Shown here piece after piece: positions 6,771 to 14,829 of a stretch of DNA of 64,000 nt. A program made the translations under genes and the position numbers. The DNA comes from Bacillota bacterium. GTDB taxonomy: Bacteria; Bacillota; Sulfobacillia; Symbiobacteriales; ZC4RG38. The DNA lies in NCBI GenBank assembly GCA_021890795.1, contig JAKKUO010000009.1:1-64000 (forward strand). Reading direction: 5' to 3'. How positions within the stretch are numbered: position 1 is the stretch's first letter; the number at the start of each line of letters is the position of its first letter. Under the pieces are notes generated by a model. It had not been told where the DNA came from, did not search any database, and was given only the letters and a program-made list of their open reading frames with translations.

Positions 6771-8996
6771 ATGGCGGGTCGGCGCCTGCAGGCGGAGGAC
6801 CTCTTCGGCTTCCGTCTGGCCGGCGATCTCCAGTTCAGCCCCGACGGCAGTCGGGTCGCCTTCGTGGTCAAAAGCCTCAACCGGGAGACCAACCAGTACG
6901 AGCACCGGATCTGGGTCGCCCCGGCGCCCCGGCAGCCCGACGGCGCCCGGGTCCCGGCGGCCCCGGCCCTGGTTCCGGGGGCCCGGCCGGTGACCGCGGG
7001 GCCCAAGGATACCCGGCCCCGGTGGTCCCCGGACGGGCGGTACCTGGCCTTTCTCTCCGAGCGGAGCGGCAGCCGCCAGGTCTGGCTCCTGCCCCTGGAC
7101 GGAGGCGAGGCCTGGCAGCTCACCCGGATCCGGGGCGGGGTACAGGACCTGGCCTGGTCCCCGGACGGCCGGCGGCTGGCGGTGACGGTCCTGGTGGGGG
7201 AGCGGGGGTTGGAGCCGGAAGGGCCGGAACCGGAGCCGGCGGACCTGTACGAGAAGTACACCCGGGACGTGAAGGTGATCGACCGGCTCTGGCACAAGCT
7301 GGACGGGGAGGGCTTCTTTGACCTTCGCCGCCACCGGCAGGTGGCGGTGGTGCCGGTGCCGGAGGGGGAGCCCTGGCTGGTGACCGGGGGGCCCTACCCC
7401 CACGGCGATCCGGCCTGGTCCCCGGACGGGCGCTACCTGGTTCTGACGGGCAAGCGGTGGCCGGACTGGGACTACCGCCCCGACCGGGACCAACTCTGGC
7501 TGGTCCGGGCGGACCGGCCGCCGGAGGGGCGGCCCTGGCCCCTCATCCCCCTCACCGACGACCGGCTGGGGGTGAAGCACCCGGTCTGGGCCCCCGACGG
7601 CGGCAGCGTGGTCTGCCTGGCCTGGGATCCGGAGGAGCAGGGATACGACAACGTCCGGCTCCTCCAGGTGCCGGTGCCGCCCGCGGCCCAGGCCGCGGCG
7701 GACGGCGAGGGGGCGGCCCCGGACCCGGCGCCGCCCCGGTACCTGGCGCCGAACTTTGACCGCCCCTTTGAGAACGCCACCATCACGGACATGCCCGCTC
7801 CGGGCGATGCCCGGCCGGTCTTCAGCCCCGATGGCCGGCACGTCTACACGTTGGCCAGCGACGGCGGCACGGTCCACGTCCACCGGGTGGAGGTGGCCAC
7901 CGGCCGGGTGGCCCGGGTCACCCCGGGAGACCGGGTGATCCATAGCTTCGCCCTCGCGCCGGACGGGGAGCGGCTGGCCTTTGTCGCCGCGACCCCTGTG
8001 AACCCGGCGGAGGTCTGCCTGGGGTGGATCGCCCCGCCGGGGGCCGGGGGCGGCGGTGCGGGCGCCGGCGGGCCGGCGGGCGGCCCTGGGAGTGACTGGC
8101 CCCCGGATCCGCCTCACCTCCTGGCCCCCGCGGAACTGGAAGGGTACCGGGAGCAGCCGCTCACGACCCTGAACGTGGGCCTGCTGGCGGAGCTGGAGCT
8201 CACGGTGCCGGAGCGGTTCTGGTTCCAGGCCGGTCCGGAAGAGCCCCGGGTGGACGGCTGGTACCTGCCGCCCGTGGGGGTGGCCCCGGGGGAGCGGCAC
8301 CCGGCGATCCTGGAGATCCACGGCGGCCCCATGGCCCAGTACGGCAGCGGGTTCATGTTCGAGTTCCACCTGCTGGCTGCCGCGGGCTACGGGGTGATCT
8401 TCACCAACCCCCGGGGCAGCCTGGGGTACGGGGTGGCGTTCTGCCGGGTGATCCGGGCGGACTGGGGCAACAAGGATTACGCCGACGTCATGGCCGGCCT
8501 CGAGGAGGCTCTCCGGCGGCACCCGGAGATCGACCCGGAGCGGCTGGGGGTGGCCGGGGGAAGCTACGGCGGCTTCATGGTCAACTGGATCGTGGGCCAC
8601 ACCGACCGGTTCAAGGCCGCGGTGACCATGCGGTCGGTGGTCAACCGGATGAGCGCGATGGGGACTTCGGACCTGGGCTTCCTCCGGGTCCGGCAGTTTG
8701 GCGGCCGGCTCTGGTGGGAAGACCTGGAGCCCTACTTGCACCAGAGCCCGCTCCTGTGGGCCTCCCGGATCCGGACGCCCCTTCTCATCGAACACCAGGA
8801 GAACGACCTCCGGTGCCCCATCGAGCAGGCGGAACAGCTTTACACCGCCCTGAAGCTCCTGGGCCGAGAGGTGCTCTTCGTCCGCTACCCCGGGGAGTCC
8901 CACGGCATGAGCCGGACCGGCAAACCCTGGCACCGGGTGCACCGGCTGAAGACGATCGTCGGCTGGTTCGACCGGTACCTCAAGGCCGGGGTGTAG
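6771..8996 (+). CDS. S9-family prolyl oligopeptidase / acylaminoacyl-peptidase
   Basis: 741-residue serine peptidase of family S9 (acylaminoacyl-peptidase or dipeptidyl-peptidase type). The N-terminal half is a beta-propeller with repeated WSPDG/FSPDG blades; the C-terminal alpha/beta-hydrolase carries the triad Ser598 (GGSYGGF), Asp679 (QENDLRC) and His711 (GESHGM). No signal peptide is present, so it acts on peptides inside the cell. ATG 6771 is the start, with GGAGGTG seven bases upstream. An insertion rich in Gly and Ala at roughly residues 420-440 is a linker within the propeller. The gene ends opposite bpsA at a shared hairpin. Confidence 0.92.
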   Translation: MAGRRLQAEDLFGFRLAGDLQFSPDGSRVAFVVKSLNRETNQYEHRIWVAPAPRQPDGARVPAAPALVPGARPVTAGPKDTRPRWSPDGRYLAFLSERSGSRQVWLLPLDGGEAWQLTRIRGGVQDLAWSPDGRRLAVTVLVGERGLEPEGPEPEPADLYEKYTRDVKVIDRLWHKLDGEGFFDLRRHRQVAVVPVPEGEPWLVTGGPYPHGDPAWSPDGRYLVLTGKRWPDWDYRPDRDQLWLVRADRPPEGRPWPLIPLTDDRLGVKHPVWAPDGGSVVCLAWDPEEQGYDNVRLLQVPVPPAAQAAADGEGAAPDPAPPRYLAPNFDRPFENATITDMPAPGDARPVFSPDGRHVYTLASDGGTVHVHRVEVATGRVARVTPGDRVIHSFALAPDGERLAFVAATPVNPAEVCLGWIAPPGAGGGGAGAGGPAGGPGSDWPPDPPHLLAPAELEGYREQPLTTLNVGLLAELELTVPERFWFQAGPEEPRVDGWYLPPVGVAPGERHPAILEIHGGPMAQYGSGFMFEFHLLAAAGYGVIFTNPRGSLGYGVAFCRVIRADWGNKDYADVMAGLEEALRRHPEIDPERLGVAGGSYGGFMVNWIVGHTDRFKAAVTMRSVVNRMSAMGTSDLGFLRVRQFGGRLWWEDLEPYLHQSPLLWASRIRTPLLIEHQENDLRCPIEQAEQLYTALKLLGREVLFVRYPGESHGMSRTGKPWHRVHRLKTIVGWFDRYLKAGV

Positions 8997-9053
8997 CGAG
9001 TCCGCCGGCACCGGAGCCCGGCTCGGGGTGCGGTTCGCCGGTGGAGGAGAGAA

Positions 9054-9091
9054 GCGCCCCTGACGGCGGGAAGAGCCGCCGTCAGGGGCGC
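9054..9091. terminator. Perfect 16-bp hairpin between convergent genes
   Basis: GCGCCCCTGACGGCGG (9054-9069) and its exact complement (9076-9091) around a six-base loop. It lies between the S9 peptidase gene and the convergent bpsA. T-runs are weak on both sides, so it may work as a bidirectional terminator or as an mRNA 3' stabiliser. Confidence 0.7.
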
Positions 9092-9136
9092 ATCGGTTTC
9101 CGCCGGGTCGCGGCTTCCGGCTATCCGGCCCTTGGC

Positions 9137-10192
9137 TTACTCGGGGAGCGTGACCGCAGCCTCGTCGTCGTAGTACAGCTCCCGGCCAAGCTCCACCCGG
9201 CCGGTGTAGATGGGCTTGGGCGCCTCGGCCAGCTCGAGCCGGTAGACGGTGCTGGTGTAGAAGGCAACGTCCGGCTCCTGGACCGGCACCGGAGCCATCT
9301 TGGCCACCGGGTAGCCCCGGGCCACGATCTCCTCCAGCAGGTAGTCCTGCCAGGCGCCGCGCATCTCGGTGATGGCGTAGCCCATCTCCAGGAGCCCCTG
9401 CTGGATCTGCCGCCACTTCTGCCAGGAGGCCTCCAGGTACGAGAGGCCGAAGTAGCCGGCGGCGCCGGGACCCCGAAGCGCCTGGGTGCAGCGGCTGAGG
9501 AAGAGGAAGATGCCCTTCAGGGTCTCCACCGGGTCGGTGAAGAAGGTGTCGAACTGGCCCCGGAGGTGAGCCGGCAGCTCCTCCCGCACGTCGTAGACCT
9601 CGGCCTGGACGTTCTGCCAGCCCCGGTCCCGGGCTACATCCCGGATGAACTGGACGATCCGCTCGTCCACATCCAGGACGCAGATCCGCCGGGGCAGCCC
9701 CGACAGGGCCGCCGCGATGCCGGTGAGGTCGTCATCGCCCAGGAGCAGCAGGTCCCGGCCAGCGAGGTCCCCGTGCTGGGCCATCAGGGCGAGGCGCAGC
9801 ACCGTGGTCTCGGGGGTGACGTAGCCCTGGTCGAAGTCCGTGGTGGCCTTCGGCCGCATGGCCACGATCTCCCGGAACTCCGCCAGCACACGGTCGAAGG
9901 GCGGCCGCAGGACGTGTCCGCGCCCCCCGCAGGTTTCGCACTGCGGATCGGCCACCCGGTCCAGCCCCAGCGCCTCCACCTTCTGGCGCCCCGCAGGGGT
10001 GATGACGAAGCGGCTACCGTCGTAGGCGGCCAACTGGTTGTCCAGGAGCGACTGCAGAGCCTGCAGCACCTGGTTGGCCTGGGCCTTGCCGGCTCGCATC
10101 AGCTCCCAGAAAGAACGGGGACCGAAGTAGAGTGCGCGGAGCAGAAGCACCTGGGTCCGATGGGCTTCCACAGCAATACCGGTTGTTGCCAT
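9137..10192 (-). CDS. bpsA: N4-bis(aminopropyl)spermidine synthase (branched polyamine synthase)
   Basis: 351-residue aminopropyltransferase that adds two aminopropyl groups to the same nitrogen of spermidine, giving the branched polyamines known from hyperthermophiles such as Thermococcus and Thermus. It has an N-terminal winged-helix-like domain (about 10-80), a CETC zinc-like pair at 85-88 and a Rossmann fold with the family's GDDD motif at 152-155 (LGDDDLTGIAAAL); the active Asp of characterised BpsA lies in this motif. FTDPVETL at 219-226 is also family-typical. ATG 10192 has AAGGAG eight bases upstream. It stands alone under its own strong promoter. Its presence suggests growth at high temperature. 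Confidence 0.9.
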   Translation of the reverse strand: MATTGIAVEAHRTQVLLLRALYFGPRSFWELMRAGKAQANQVLQALQSLLDNQLAAYDGSRFVITPAGRQKVEALGLDRVADPQCETCGGRGHVLRPPFDRVLAEFREIVAMRPKATTDFDQGYVTPETTVLRLALMAQHGDLAGRDLLLLGDDDLTGIAAALSGLPRRICVLDVDERIVQFIRDVARDRGWQNVQAEVYDVREELPAHLRGQFDTFFTDPVETLKGIFLFLSRCTQALRGPGAAGYFGLSYLEASWQKWRQIQQGLLEMGYAITEMRGAWQDYLLEEIVARGYPVAKMAPVPVQEPDVAFYTSTVYRLELAEAPKPIYTGRVELGRELYYDDEAAVTLPE

Positions 10193-10271
10193 AGGTACCG
10201 CTCCTTCCGCCCTAGATTCGAGGCGCATCGCGCCCTGCTTCCTCCGATCCCGGAGAAGTCGCCAAGCATGG

Positions 10272-10300
10272 ATAATACCGATTCCGGCGCGTTTGGTCAA
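10272..10300 (-). promoter_or_regulatory. Sigma-A promoter of bpsA
   Basis: Read on the minus strand: -35 TTGACC (10300-10295), exactly 17 bases, then -10 TATTAT (10277-10272). The start point would fall near 10265, leaving a leader of about 70 bases before bpsA. Confidence 0.75.
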
Positions 10301-10401
10301 CGGTGGGGACGGGGGGAATTTGGCGCTGAACCGGCATTCCTGCAAGGTCGCAAAGGAGGAATCACACAGTAGGCGGCGAACATTGCCGCAGGACGCACAA
10401 A

Positions 10402-10425
10402 TGGCACGAATGCCACTAGGTGGCA
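10402..10425. promoter_or_regulatory. Overlapping palindromes, candidate IclR operator
   Basis: TGGCACGAATGCCA (10402-10415) and TGCCACTAGGTGGCA (10411-10425) are two perfect inverted repeats sharing a half-site, placed 20 bases before the IclR gene. IclR-type repressors usually bind such palindromes next to their own gene, so autoregulation is likely. Confidence 0.6.
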
Positions 10426-10444
10426 CAACCGGGGAGGGGTGCCG

Positions 10445-11332
10445 ATGGCCGGTTCCATCCCGCTGGTGCGGGCGGTGGAGCGGGCCCTGCGGATCCTGGA
10501 TTGCTTCGACGAGGAGCACCCGGTCCTGGGGCCGGCGGAGGCGGCCCGGCGGGTGGGACTGCCCAAGAGCACGGCCTACCGGCTGATGCTCACCCTGGCG
10601 GCCCACGGCTACCTGGAGCGGGTGGGGGAGGAGCGGTTTGAGCTGGGGCGCAGGCTCCTCTACCTGGGGCTCCAGGTCCGGGCCGGAGGAGAACTCCGGG
10701 AGGCGGCTCACCCGGTGATGGTGGCCCTCCGGGACCGGTTCCGGGAGTCGGTCCACCTCCACATCCGGGAGGGGCACGAGCGGGTCTGCATCCACTCGGT
10801 GGAGGGTACCCATGACCTGCGGGTAGCAGGCAGCGTCGGCCGGCGGGCGCCCCTGTACGCGGGCGCCTCGGCCCGGGCCATCCTGGCCTTCCTGCCCCCG
10901 GCGGAGGTGGAGGCGGTGCTGGCCGCCGGCCTCAGCCCCCTCACTCCGGCCACCATCACCGATCCGGATCGGCTGCGGGCGGAGCTGGAGCGGGTGCGGC
11001 GGCAGGGGTATGCGGTGAGCGCCGGCGAGCGGATCGAGGGCACCGCCTCCATCGCCGTCCCCCTCTGGCGGCCTTCGGGGGAGGTGGTGGGGAGCCTGGC
11101 GGTCTCCGGCCCCCGCTTCCGCTTCGACCCCGAAGGGGTGCCGGGGCTGGTGCCCGCTCTCTTCGAGGCCGCGGCGGCCATCTACCGCCGGCTGGGCGGC
11201 CGGGGCCGGCCGCCGGGACAGCCGCCGGCGCACCCGGCCCTGGCGGACGGCGGGGGGCGGCCCCAGTGGGTGAGCCCCGGGGGTCCTGTCGGGTCCCAGG
11301 CCGCTCTGCCTGAGCCCCGGAGTGTGTCGTGA
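10445..11332 (+). CDS. IclR-family transcriptional regulator
   Basis: 295 residues: N-terminal winged helix (VERALRILDCF...LGPAEAARRVGLPKSTAYRLM) and a C-terminal IclR effector domain of GAF type (about 75-250; ARAILAFLP and EGTASIAVPLW are recognisable). A Pro/Gly-rich tail of about 40 residues follows the usual end of the family. ATG 10445 follows GGGGAGGGG; GTG 10439 is an alternative. It lies 15 bases upstream of an acyl-CoA dehydrogenase and then a CoA transferase, which it probably controls through a palindrome just before its own start. The effector, likely an organic acid or its CoA ester, is unknown. Confidence 0.88.
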   Translation: MAGSIPLVRAVERALRILDCFDEEHPVLGPAEAARRVGLPKSTAYRLMLTLAAHGYLERVGEERFELGRRLLYLGLQVRAGGELREAAHPVMVALRDRFRESVHLHIREGHERVCIHSVEGTHDLRVAGSVGRRAPLYAGASARAILAFLPPAEVEAVLAAGLSPLTPATITDPDRLRAELERVRRQGYAVSAGERIEGTASIAVPLWRPSGEVVGSLAVSGPRFRFDPEGVPGLVPALFEAAAAIYRRLGGRGRPPGQPPAHPALADGGGRPQWVSPGGPVGSQAALPEPRSVS

Positions 11333-11347
11333 AAGGGAGGGTCAGCT

Positions 11348-12514
11348 GTGGACTTTCGTCTGAACTCCGAACACCAGGCGGTGGTCGACCTCGCCCGGCA
11401 GGTGACCCGGGAGGTGATCGCCCCCCGGGCCGATGAGGTGGACCGGACCGGGGAGTACCCGGAGGACTACTTCCAGGCCTTTCGGGAGACGGGCCTTCTG
11501 GGGGTGGCCATTCCGGAGGAATACGGCGGCGCGGGGCTGGGGTGCCTGGGCCTGGTGCTGGCGGTGGAGGAGGTGGCCAAGGCCTGCTGCTCCGCGGGCC
11601 TGATCCTCCTCCTCACCCGGCTCTCCACCATGGCCATCCTCCTGGCGGGGACCGAGGAGCAGAAGAAGAAGTACCTGGGCGGTACCGCCACCGGCGAGCT
11701 TCGGGGCGCCTTCTGCCTCTCGGAGCCCGACGCCGGCTCCGACACCCAGGCGATCCGGACCCGGGCGGTGCGGAAGGGCGACCGGTACGTCATCACCGGG
11801 ACCAAGAGCTGGATCTCCGGCGCCGGGGTCGCGGACTTCTTCGTGGTGGCCGCCAAGACCGACTGGGAGGTCCCCGGGGCCCGGGGGTACAGCGTCTTCG
11901 TCGTCGACCGGGACACCCCGGGGCTGACGGTGGGCAAGAAGGAGCAGAAGATGGGGGTCCGGGGGGTGCCGGTCCACCAGGTGATCTTTGAGGAGGTGGA
12001 GGTGCCCGTCTCGGCCCGGATCGGAGAAGAGAACGGCGGTTTCAAGATCATCATGCAGAACCTGAACGCGGTCCGGCCGGTGGTCGCGGCCCGGGGGGTG
12101 GGGCTGGCTGAGGGGGCCTTGATGTACTGGCTCCAGTACGCCCGGCAGCGGCAGACCTTCGGCAAGCCGATCGTCGAGCACCAGGGGCTCCAGTGGATGG
12201 CCGCGGACCTGGCGACAGAGATCGAGGCGGCCCGGCTCCTCACCTACCGGGCGGCACTCCTGGTGGACGAGGGCAAGACCGGCAAGGAGGTGGCCCACTA
12301 CCTCTCCATGGCCAAGTACAAGGCCACGGAGGTGGCGGTGAAGGCCGCCAACGACTGCCTGCAGATGATGGGCGCGGTGGGCTATATGGAGGACTACCCC
12401 ATGGCCCGGTTTGTCCGGGACGCCCGGCAACTGACCATCGTCGAGGGCACCAGCCAGATCCAGAAGAACATCATCGGCCGGGCCCTGGCCGACGGGCTCT
12501 TGACCTGGTTGTGA
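11348..12514 (+). CDS. Acyl-CoA dehydrogenase
   Basis: 388-residue FAD enzyme that oxidises acyl-CoA to 2-enoyl-CoA. All three acyl-CoA dehydrogenase domains are present: an N-terminal helical domain, a middle beta domain (GAFCLSEPDAGSD, TKSWISGAGVAD) and a C-terminal four-helix domain with GGxG-type contacts and the catalytic Glu in IVEGTSQIQ. GTG 11348 is preceded by AGGGAGG. It sits between the IclR regulator and a CoA transferase, so the substrate is probably a CoA ester made by the transferase from an organic acid. Chain length or branching cannot be told from sequence. Confidence 0.93.
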   Translation: MDFRLNSEHQAVVDLARQVTREVIAPRADEVDRTGEYPEDYFQAFRETGLLGVAIPEEYGGAGLGCLGLVLAVEEVAKACCSAGLILLLTRLSTMAILLAGTEEQKKKYLGGTATGELRGAFCLSEPDAGSDTQAIRTRAVRKGDRYVITGTKSWISGAGVADFFVVAAKTDWEVPGARGYSVFVVDRDTPGLTVGKKEQKMGVRGVPVHQVIFEEVEVPVSARIGEENGGFKIIMQNLNAVRPVVAARGVGLAEGALMYWLQYARQRQTFGKPIVEHQGLQWMAADLATEIEAARLLTYRAALLVDEGKTGKEVAHYLSMAKYKATEVAVKAANDCLQMMGAVGYMEDYPMARFVRDARQLTIVEGTSQIQKNIIGRALADGLLTWL

Positions 12515-12536
12515 GCCGGCCGGAGTGAGGCAGACG

Positions 12537-13763
12537 ATGGGTATGGGCCCGCTGGACGGCGTGAAGGTGCTGGACCTCTCCCGGGTGCTGGCCGGCCCCT
12601 ACTGCGCCATGCTTCTGGCCGACGCCGGCGCCGAGGTGATCAAGGTGGAGCCCCCCACCGGGGACGAGACCCGGGCGTGGGGGCCTCCCTACCTCCCCGG
12701 CTGCGAGCCCCGGCCGGACTACCCCGGGGACAGCGCCTACTACGCCGCCTTCAACCGGAACAAGCGGGGGATCGCGGTGGACCTCCGCACCCCGGCCGGC
12801 CAGGAGGTGGTCCGGCGGCTGGCGGCCTGGGCGGACATCCTCATCGAGAACTTCAAGCCCGGGACCATGGAGCGGTGGGGGCTGGGGTACGAGGAGGTCC
12901 TGGCCCCCCTCAACCCCCGGCTGGTCTACGTCAGCATCAGCGGCTTTGGCCGCGGCGGCCCCTACCGGGACCTGCCGGGGTACGACTTCGTCGCCCAGGC
13001 GATGGGAGGGCTGATGTCCATCACCGGCGAGCCGGATGGGGAGCCGATGAAGGTCGGGGTGGCGGTGGCGGACCTCACCACCGGGATGCTCGGGGCCTTT
13101 GCCGCCACCGCCGCGCTCTTCAACGCCCGGGCTACCGGCCGGGGGCAGCGGGTGGACCTCTCCCTCTTTGAGACCCAGGTCTCCTGGCTGGGCAACGTGG
13201 CGGCCAACTACCTGGTAAGCGGCCGGCCCCCGGGCCGGCACGGCAACGCCCACCCGAACATCGTCCCGTACCAGCTCTTTCACGCCGCGGACCGGCCCCT
13301 GGTGGTGGCGGTGGGGAACGACGGCCAGTTCCGCCGGTTCGCCGCGGCCCTGGGCCACCCGGAGTGGGCCGAGGACCCCCGGTTTGCCACCAACCCGGCC
13401 CGGGTCCGGCACCGGCAGGAGTTGGTGGGGCTCATCGCGGCGGAGCTCCGGCGCCGTCCGGCCGCGGAGTGGGTGGCGGCCTTCCGGGCAGCGGGGATCC
13501 CCTGCGGGCCGGTGCAGACGGTGCCGGAGGTCTTCGCCGACCCCCAGGTGGCCGCCCGGGAGATGGTGGTCGCGGTGGACCACCCCCGGGCGGGATCCTT
13601 GCGGCTGGTGGGGATCCCCTTCAAGTTCGGGGTGACCCCCGGGAGGGTCCGCCGGCCGCCGCCCCGGTTCGGCGAGCACACGGAGGAGGTGCTCCGGGAG
13701 CTGGGGTACTCCCCGGCGGCCATCGCCGAGCTGGCCCGGGAAGGGGTGGTCCGGGGGCTGTAG
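12537..13763 (+). CDS. Family III (CaiB/BaiF) CoA transferase
   Basis: 408 residues with the full CaiB/BaiF fold: PLDGVKVLDLSRVLAGPYCAMLLADAGAEVIKVE at the N-terminus, NRNKRGIAVDLR, and the catalytic Asp in RGQRVDLSLFE. These enzymes move CoA between acids through an aspartyl-CoA anhydride. The gene starts 22 bases after the acyl-CoA dehydrogenase. ATG 12537 is chosen; GTG 12525 and ATG 12543 are in frame nearby. Together the three genes look like a small acid-activation and oxidation module under IclR control. The acid is not identifiable. Confidence 0.92.
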   Translation: MGMGPLDGVKVLDLSRVLAGPYCAMLLADAGAEVIKVEPPTGDETRAWGPPYLPGCEPRPDYPGDSAYYAAFNRNKRGIAVDLRTPAGQEVVRRLAAWADILIENFKPGTMERWGLGYEEVLAPLNPRLVYVSISGFGRGGPYRDLPGYDFVAQAMGGLMSITGEPDGEPMKVGVAVADLTTGMLGAFAATAALFNARATGRGQRVDLSLFETQVSWLGNVAANYLVSGRPPGRHGNAHPNIVPYQLFHAADRPLVVAVGNDGQFRRFAAALGHPEWAEDPRFATNPARVRHRQELVGLIAAELRRRPAAEWVAAFRAAGIPCGPVQTVPEVFADPQVAAREMVVAVDHPRAGSLRLVGIPFKFGVTPGRVRRPPPRFGEHTEEVLRELGYSPAAIAELAREGVVRGL

Positions 13764-14026
13764 GTCCCGGGCTGTAGCGTCGTCTCCCGCACCCCCCGGG
13801 GCGGCCGCCCCGTATGCTGGTACCAGCCCGGATGGTCGCCGGCGCCCCGGGGCCCGGGCGGCACCGGAGCGGCGCCCGGGTGCTACAGGAGCGGTGCCCA
13901 GGGCCGCCCGAGAGGCGCCTGGGCTGCGCCGGAGCGGCGCCCGGGCCGCGCCGGGGCGGCGCGCCGGGTGGCGACGGCAGGGCGCGGCTCCATCCGGAGC
14001 GCGGCCACCGCCGGGGAGGGTTGCCC

Positions 14027-14434
14027 ATGCGGCTCTTTGGCCGGGGCGGTTCCCAGTTCCGGGGGCTGAGCGGCGAGATCCGCCGGGCCTGGGAGGATCC
14101 CGCCTTCCACCGGCAACACCCGATCCTATGCTCTCTGCTCCACGGGTTCTTTCCGGACCTCTGCCCGTGCACGAAGGTGATCCCCGGCTACGGTACCCCT
14201 GTCCTCTTTGGCCAGGCCGAGGGGGCCCGGAGGGGGTCCCCGGGCGGCGCCGGACGCCCGGCGGCGGGCGGTCCGTCGGCAAGCGGGCCGGGGGGGCAGG
14301 GCGGTTCGGGCTGGACCGGGGCACAGGGCTCCGGTTGGCCCGGAGGGCAGGGTCCCGGCTGGTCCGGGGGACCGGGGCCGGGCTGGCCAGCCGGGCAGGG
14401 TCCAGGGTGGCCCGGGGGGGCGGGTCCGTGGTAG
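14027..14434 (+). CDS. Hypothetical protein with Gly-Trp-Pro octapeptide repeats
   Basis: 135 residues. Residues 1-65 are ordinary (charged helix, then HPILCSLLHGFFPDLCPC with three Cys). The C-terminus consists of about five 8-residue units of the form GWPGGQGP (GWTGAQGS, GWPGGQGP, GWSGGPGP, GWPAGQGP, GWPGGAGP). ATG 14027 follows GGGGAGGG at good distance. No family is recognised. Repeats of this kind occur in spore-coat and surface proteins, but that is only a guess. Confidence 0.5.
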   Translation: MRLFGRGGSQFRGLSGEIRRAWEDPAFHRQHPILCSLLHGFFPDLCPCTKVIPGYGTPVLFGQAEGARRGSPGGAGRPAAGGPSASGPGGQGGSGWTGAQGSGWPGGQGPGWSGGPGPGWPAGQGPGWPGGAGPW

Positions 14435-14445
14435 GGCCGAAGGCA

Positions 14446-14477
14446 GGCCCCCGCCGGCGGCGGCGCCGGCGGGGGCC
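14446..14477 (+). terminator. GC-rich hairpin after the repeat protein
   Basis: Perfect 14-bp stem GGCCCCCGCCGGCG (14446-14459) / CGCCGGCGGGGGCC (14464-14477) with a four-base loop, 11 bases after the stop. It lacks a T-run, so termination would be weak or factor-assisted. Confidence 0.5.
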
Positions 14478-14579
14478 GTGCCGATCGCTGCTGTGCCGCT
14501 CGTTGCTGTACCGACCGCTCTTGCCGCTCTTGCCGGAGGCCGCCGGTCTGCCGCAATTGCCTGACTTCCAGGGGGTGTA

Positions 14580-14608
14580 TTGACAGTCCGGGAGAGAGTT
14601 GATAGGAT
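14580..14608 (+). promoter_or_regulatory. Sigma-A promoter of metNIQ
   Basis: Perfect -35 TTGACA (14580-14585), 17-base spacer, -10 TAGGAT (14603-14608). Transcription would start near 14615, about 25 bases before the riboswitch aptamer. Confidence 0.85.
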
Positions 14609-14638
14609 AACCGTCGTTAACTAAATAGGGGACGCACA

Positions 14639-14816
14639 CTCTTATCGAGAGTTCGGCTGAGGGACTGGCCCGATGACGCCGCGGCAACCGGCGCCCACCC
14701 GGGCGCAGCGGTGCCAATTCCTGCGGAACCGCCAGAGCAAGGTTCCGGCAGATGAGAGGCTAGTGCGTTGGGATTTTCGCACTGTGCCTTGTCATCTGCG
14801 GGGCACAGGTTTTTTT
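14639..14816 (+). ncRNA. SAM-I (S-box) riboswitch with transcription terminator
   Basis: The aptamer (14639-14758) shows the conserved S-box segments GAGGGACTGGCCCGATGA, GGCAACC and GGTGCCAATTCC, closed by an 8-bp P1 stem (14639-14646 with 14751-14758). The expression platform is legible. Bases 14751-14760 can pair with 14786-14796 as an antiterminator, which would break both P1 and the terminator. When SAM holds P1 closed, CTGTGCC (14782-14788) pairs with GGCACAG (14802-14808), followed by seven T at 14810-14816. It should shut off the methionine importer when SAM is abundant. Confidence 0.96.
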
Positions 14817-14829
14817 GTCCCTGCGGCGG

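Noticed and set aside
6627-9416. Minus-strand open frame of over 900 codons opposite the S9 peptidase
   Set aside because: It is a shadow of the S9 peptidase gene, with no start site and Pro/Gly/Arg-rich content.
13800-14000. Repeated CGGAGCGGCGCCCGGG-like motifs, considered as a CRISPR or operator array
   Set aside because: Copies are irregularly spaced and degenerate, in a strongly GC-biased spacer; no array structure.
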